From the NCBI GenBank assembly GCA_030618505.1, contig JAUXDF010000028.1, forward strand, positions 1 through 15,833: a stretch of DNA of 15,833 nt, in the 5' to 3' direction. The notes beneath the pieces were generated by a model. The model made no database searches. It had not been told where the DNA came from and was given only the letters and a program-made list of their open reading frames with translations. The DNA is from Spongiibacteraceae bacterium (GTDB taxonomy: Bacteria; Pseudomonadota; Gammaproteobacteria; Pseudomonadales; PIVM01). A program made the position numbers and the translations under genes. Of this stretch, positions 13,531 through 15,833 are shown one piece after another; within the stretch, counting starts at the first letter, position 1; each line of letters opens with the position of its first letter.

Positions 13531-15833
13531 ATGCTTAAACGAAATGAAAGAATTGCCAGCCTAAAATCCGCCCTAAAGGAGCGCATTTTGACGCTAGATG
13601 GCGCTATGGGCACGATGATTCAGGCATATCAGCTTGAAGAGGCTGATTTTAGGGGCGAGCGCTTCAAGGATTACCCTACAGATATCAAGGGCAACAATGA
13701 CCTTCTTTCAATCACAAAACCTAAGGTTATCCATGAAATCCATATGGCCTACCTTAATGCCGGGGCTGACATTGTTGAAACCAATACTTTTAGCGCCACC
13801 AAAGCCGCCATGTCTGATTACGGCATGGCGGATATCGCTAAAGAGCTGAATATCGTTTCTGCCAAACTAGCACGAGAGGCTGCCGATCAAGTCACCGCAG
13901 AAGATCCCTCAAAGCCGCGTTTTGTTGCCGGCATTGTTGGCCCAACAACAAAAGGCGCCTGCACCATCTGCGATGTAAACGACCCCGCCGCTCGTAATAT
14001 CACCTTTGACGAACTCGTCGACGATTATATGGACTCGGTCGCCGGCCTGGTTGAAGGTGGCGTTGATATAATTATGATCGAAACCGTATTCGATACCCTG
14101 AATGCCAAGGCAGCAATATTTGCCACTCAGAAGTTTTTCGATCAGGAAAATATTGAGCTGCCCATCATGATTTCCGGCACCATCACCGACAAAAGCGGGC
14201 GCACCCTGACCGGGCAGACCACCGAAGCCTTCTGGAACTCGGTTCGTCATGCCAAACCGATCAGTATTGGCCTTAACTGTGCCCTGGGTGCCGATGAGCT
14301 TCGCCCCTATATTGAAGAGCTATCGCGCATCGCCGACTGCTATGTCAGCACGCACCCCAACGCTGGCCTTCCAAACGAGCTGGGTGGCTTTGATGAAACA
14401 CCTGAAAACATGGCCGATATAATTGCCGAGTTCGCCAACAGCGGACTGGTCAATATTGTCGGTGGCTGTTGTGGTACCAACCCGGATTACATTAAAGCCA
14501 TCGTAAATGCCGTCAAAGCTATTACTCCACGCCCTATTCCTGAAATCCCCAAAATTTGCCGTTTAAGCGGACTGGAACCTTTTAATATCACCGATGGCTC
14601 ACTGTTTATAAATATTGGCGAACGCTGCAATGTCACCGGCTCCGCTAAATTCAAAAAACTTATTTTAAGCGAAAATTACAATGTTGCGCTCGAAGTTGCT
14701 CAACAACAGGTTGAAAACGGCGCACAGATTGTCGATGTAAATATGGACGAAGGCATGCTCGATGCACTCACAGCCATGCCTCACTTCCTAAACTTACTGG
14801 CACTTGAGCCCACCACCGCGGTTGCACCGATTATGGTCGACTCATCGAAGTGGGAAGTAATCGAAGCCGGACTGAAATGTATTCAGGGAAAAGCCGTTGT
14901 TAACTCAATCAGCTTAAAAGAAGGCGAAGCCGCATTTATCGAAAAAGCACGACTGTGCCAGCGCTACGGTGCAGCCATTATTGTGATGGCCTTTGATGAA
15001 ACCGGGCAAGCCGATACCGAGCAGCGAAAAATGGAAATCTGTAGCCGCTCCTATGACGTCCTGGTAAACAAAGTGGGCTTTCCTGCAGAAGACATTATCT
15101 TTGACCCCAATATTTTTGCCGTCGCAACGGGCATTGATGAGCACAACAATTACGCCGTCGATTTCATCAACGCCTGCCGCTATATTAAGGAGAATCTACC
15201 CCATGCGCTGATTTCCGGCGGCGTCAGTAATGTCTCCTTTTCCTTTCGTGGCAACAACCCGGTACGCGAAGCCATCCACTCCGTCTTTTTATATCATGCC
15301 ATCAAGGCCGGATTGGACATGGGTATTGTTAACGCCTCGCAACTGGCGGTGTATGACGATCTGCCTGCAGAGTTGCGCGAAAAAGTCGAAGACGTTATTT
15401 TAAATCGCAACAACAATGCTACCGACAACTTGCTGGAAATTGCCGAGAAATACCGTGGTGACGGCACTGTTGCAACCAAGCAGGAAGACCTTCAGTGGAG
15501 AGAGTGGCCGGTCAATAAAAGAATTGAACACGCGATGGTCAAAGGCATCACCAAATACATTGAAGAGGATACCGAAATCGCACGCCAGCAAGCCGAACGC
15601 CCCATTCACGTTATCGAAGGCCCCTTAATGGATGGCATGAACGTCGTCGGTGATCTTTTTGGCGATGGCAAAATGTTTCTGCCCCAGGTTGTTAAAAGTG
15701 CCCGTGTGATGAAACAAGCGGTGGCGCTATTAATGCCTTATATTGAAGCGGAAAAAGGCGATGCCGGTAGCCTGTCCAATGGAAAAATATTGATGGCTAC
15801 CGTCAAAGGTGATGTTCACGATATTGGCAAAAA
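13531..15833 (+). CDS. metH: Cobalamin-dependent methionine synthase (3' end outside window)
   Basis: Transfers a methyl group from methyltetrahydrofolate through cobalamin to homocysteine. About 767 of some 1,230 residues are present, with no in-frame stop to the edge. The homocysteine domain starts near TLDGAMGTMIQ and has the zinc ligands Cys250 (GLNCALG) and Cys313-Cys314 (GGCCGT). The folate (pterin-binding) domain runs from about residue 350 with FINIGERCNVTGSAKF, VDVNMDEGMLD, MVDSSKWEV and ISGGVSNVSFSFRGN. The cobalamin-binding cap follows (EGPLMDGMNVVGDLFGDGKMFLPQVV), and the sequence stops just after DVHDIGK, whose His763 is the cobalt ligand. The reactivation domain lies beyond the edge. 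AGGA precedes ATG 13531 by seven bases. It is divergent from nfuA. Confidence 0.96.
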   Translation, partial: MLKRNERIASLKSALKERILTLDGAMGTMIQAYQLEEADFRGERFKDYPTDIKGNNDLLSITKPKVIHEIHMAYLNAGADIVETNTFSATKAAMSDYGMADIAKELNIVSAKLAREAADQVTAEDPSKPRFVAGIVGPTTKGACTICDVNDPAARNITFDELVDDYMDSVAGLVEGGVDIIMIETVFDTLNAKAAIFATQKFFDQENIELPIMISGTITDKSGRTLTGQTTEAFWNSVRHAKPISIGLNCALGADELRPYIEELSRIADCYVSTHPNAGLPNELGGFDETPENMADIIAEFANSGLVNIVGGCCGTNPDYIKAIVNAVKAITPRPIPEIPKICRLSGLEPFNITDGSLFINIGERCNVTGSAKFKKLILSENYNVALEVAQQQVENGAQIVDVNMDEGMLDALTAMPHFLNLLALEPTTAVAPIMVDSSKWEVIEAGLKCIQGKAVVNSISLKEGEAAFIEKARLCQRYGAAIIVMAFDETGQADTEQRKMEICSRSYDVLVNKVGFPAEDIIFDPNIFAVATGIDEHNNYAVDFINACRYIKENLPHALISGGVSNVSFSFRGNNPVREAIHSVFLYHAIKAGLDMGIVNASQLAVYDDLPAELREKVEDVILNRNNNATDNLLEIAEKYRGDGTVATKQEDLQWREWPVNKRIEHAMVKGITKYIEEDTEIARQQAERPIHVIEGPLMDGMNVVGDLFGDGKMFLPQVVKSARVMKQAVALLMPYIEAEKGDAGSLSNGKILMATVKGDVHDIGK

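Noticed and set aside
13909..14250. Minus-strand ORFs of 60-113 residues within metH (also 14914-15144, 15294-15609).
   Set aside because: All are shadows of the continuous metH frame and show no family features or ribosome sites.

Overview
The window is chromosomal DNA from a moderately AT-rich gammaproteobacterium. Evidence for this is the divergent ybbA/tesA pair, a gammaproteobacterial-type NfuA, an AroF/G/H-type DAHP synthase and a cobalamin-dependent MetH. The LLM-oxidoreductase, MaoC and DUF2505 genes suggest a marine Cellvibrionales/Spongiibacteraceae-like lineage, but that placement is inference and weak. No rRNA, tRNA, CRISPR array or intact transposase gene was seen.

Layout. (1) 1-988: the 5' end of ybbA (ABC ATPase, minus) diverges from tesA (plus), with only 12 bases between the start codons. 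(2) 1050-7062, all minus strand: an anaerobic-respiration island. In transcription order it holds a repeat-built multiheme cytochrome lipoprotein, napA, a napB-like lipoprotein cytochrome overlapping napA by 4 bases, a short palindromic MITE-like element that touches the napB stop codon, a heavily decayed U32-peptidase pseudogene, and a small unknown lipoprotein. A near-perfect FNR/ANR-type dyad lies in the 0.55-kb gene-free stretch upstream of the cytochrome gene. (3) 7643-8993: a YgjP-type metallopeptidase diverging from a DUF2505 gene. (4) 9062-10578: an LLM-family oxidoreductase and a MaoC hydratase, probably one transcript. (5) 10868-13322: DAHP synthase convergent with a TetR-family regulator, then nfuA with an IscR type-1-like site covering its -10 element. 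(6) 13531 to the end: metH, cut by the window edge inside its B12-binding motif.

How the genes work together. The core system is a periplasmic nitrate reductase (NapA catalytic subunit plus NapB diheme-type electron donor). The usual partners NapC, NapD, NapG/H and NapF are not in the window. In their place, immediately upstream, is a predicted pentaheme protein made of four tandem ~100-residue cytochrome-like repeats, three of them with CX4CH rather than CXXCH, plus a C-terminal class-I cytochrome c domain. Both this protein and NapB carry candidate lipoboxes. This could be an alternative electron-input arrangement; that is inference. The downstream side of the locus has been eroded by a palindromic insertion and by loss of the U32 gene. 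The remaining genes are housekeeping or ordinary accessory functions: aromatic amino-acid synthesis, Fe-S assembly, methionine synthesis and acyl metabolism.
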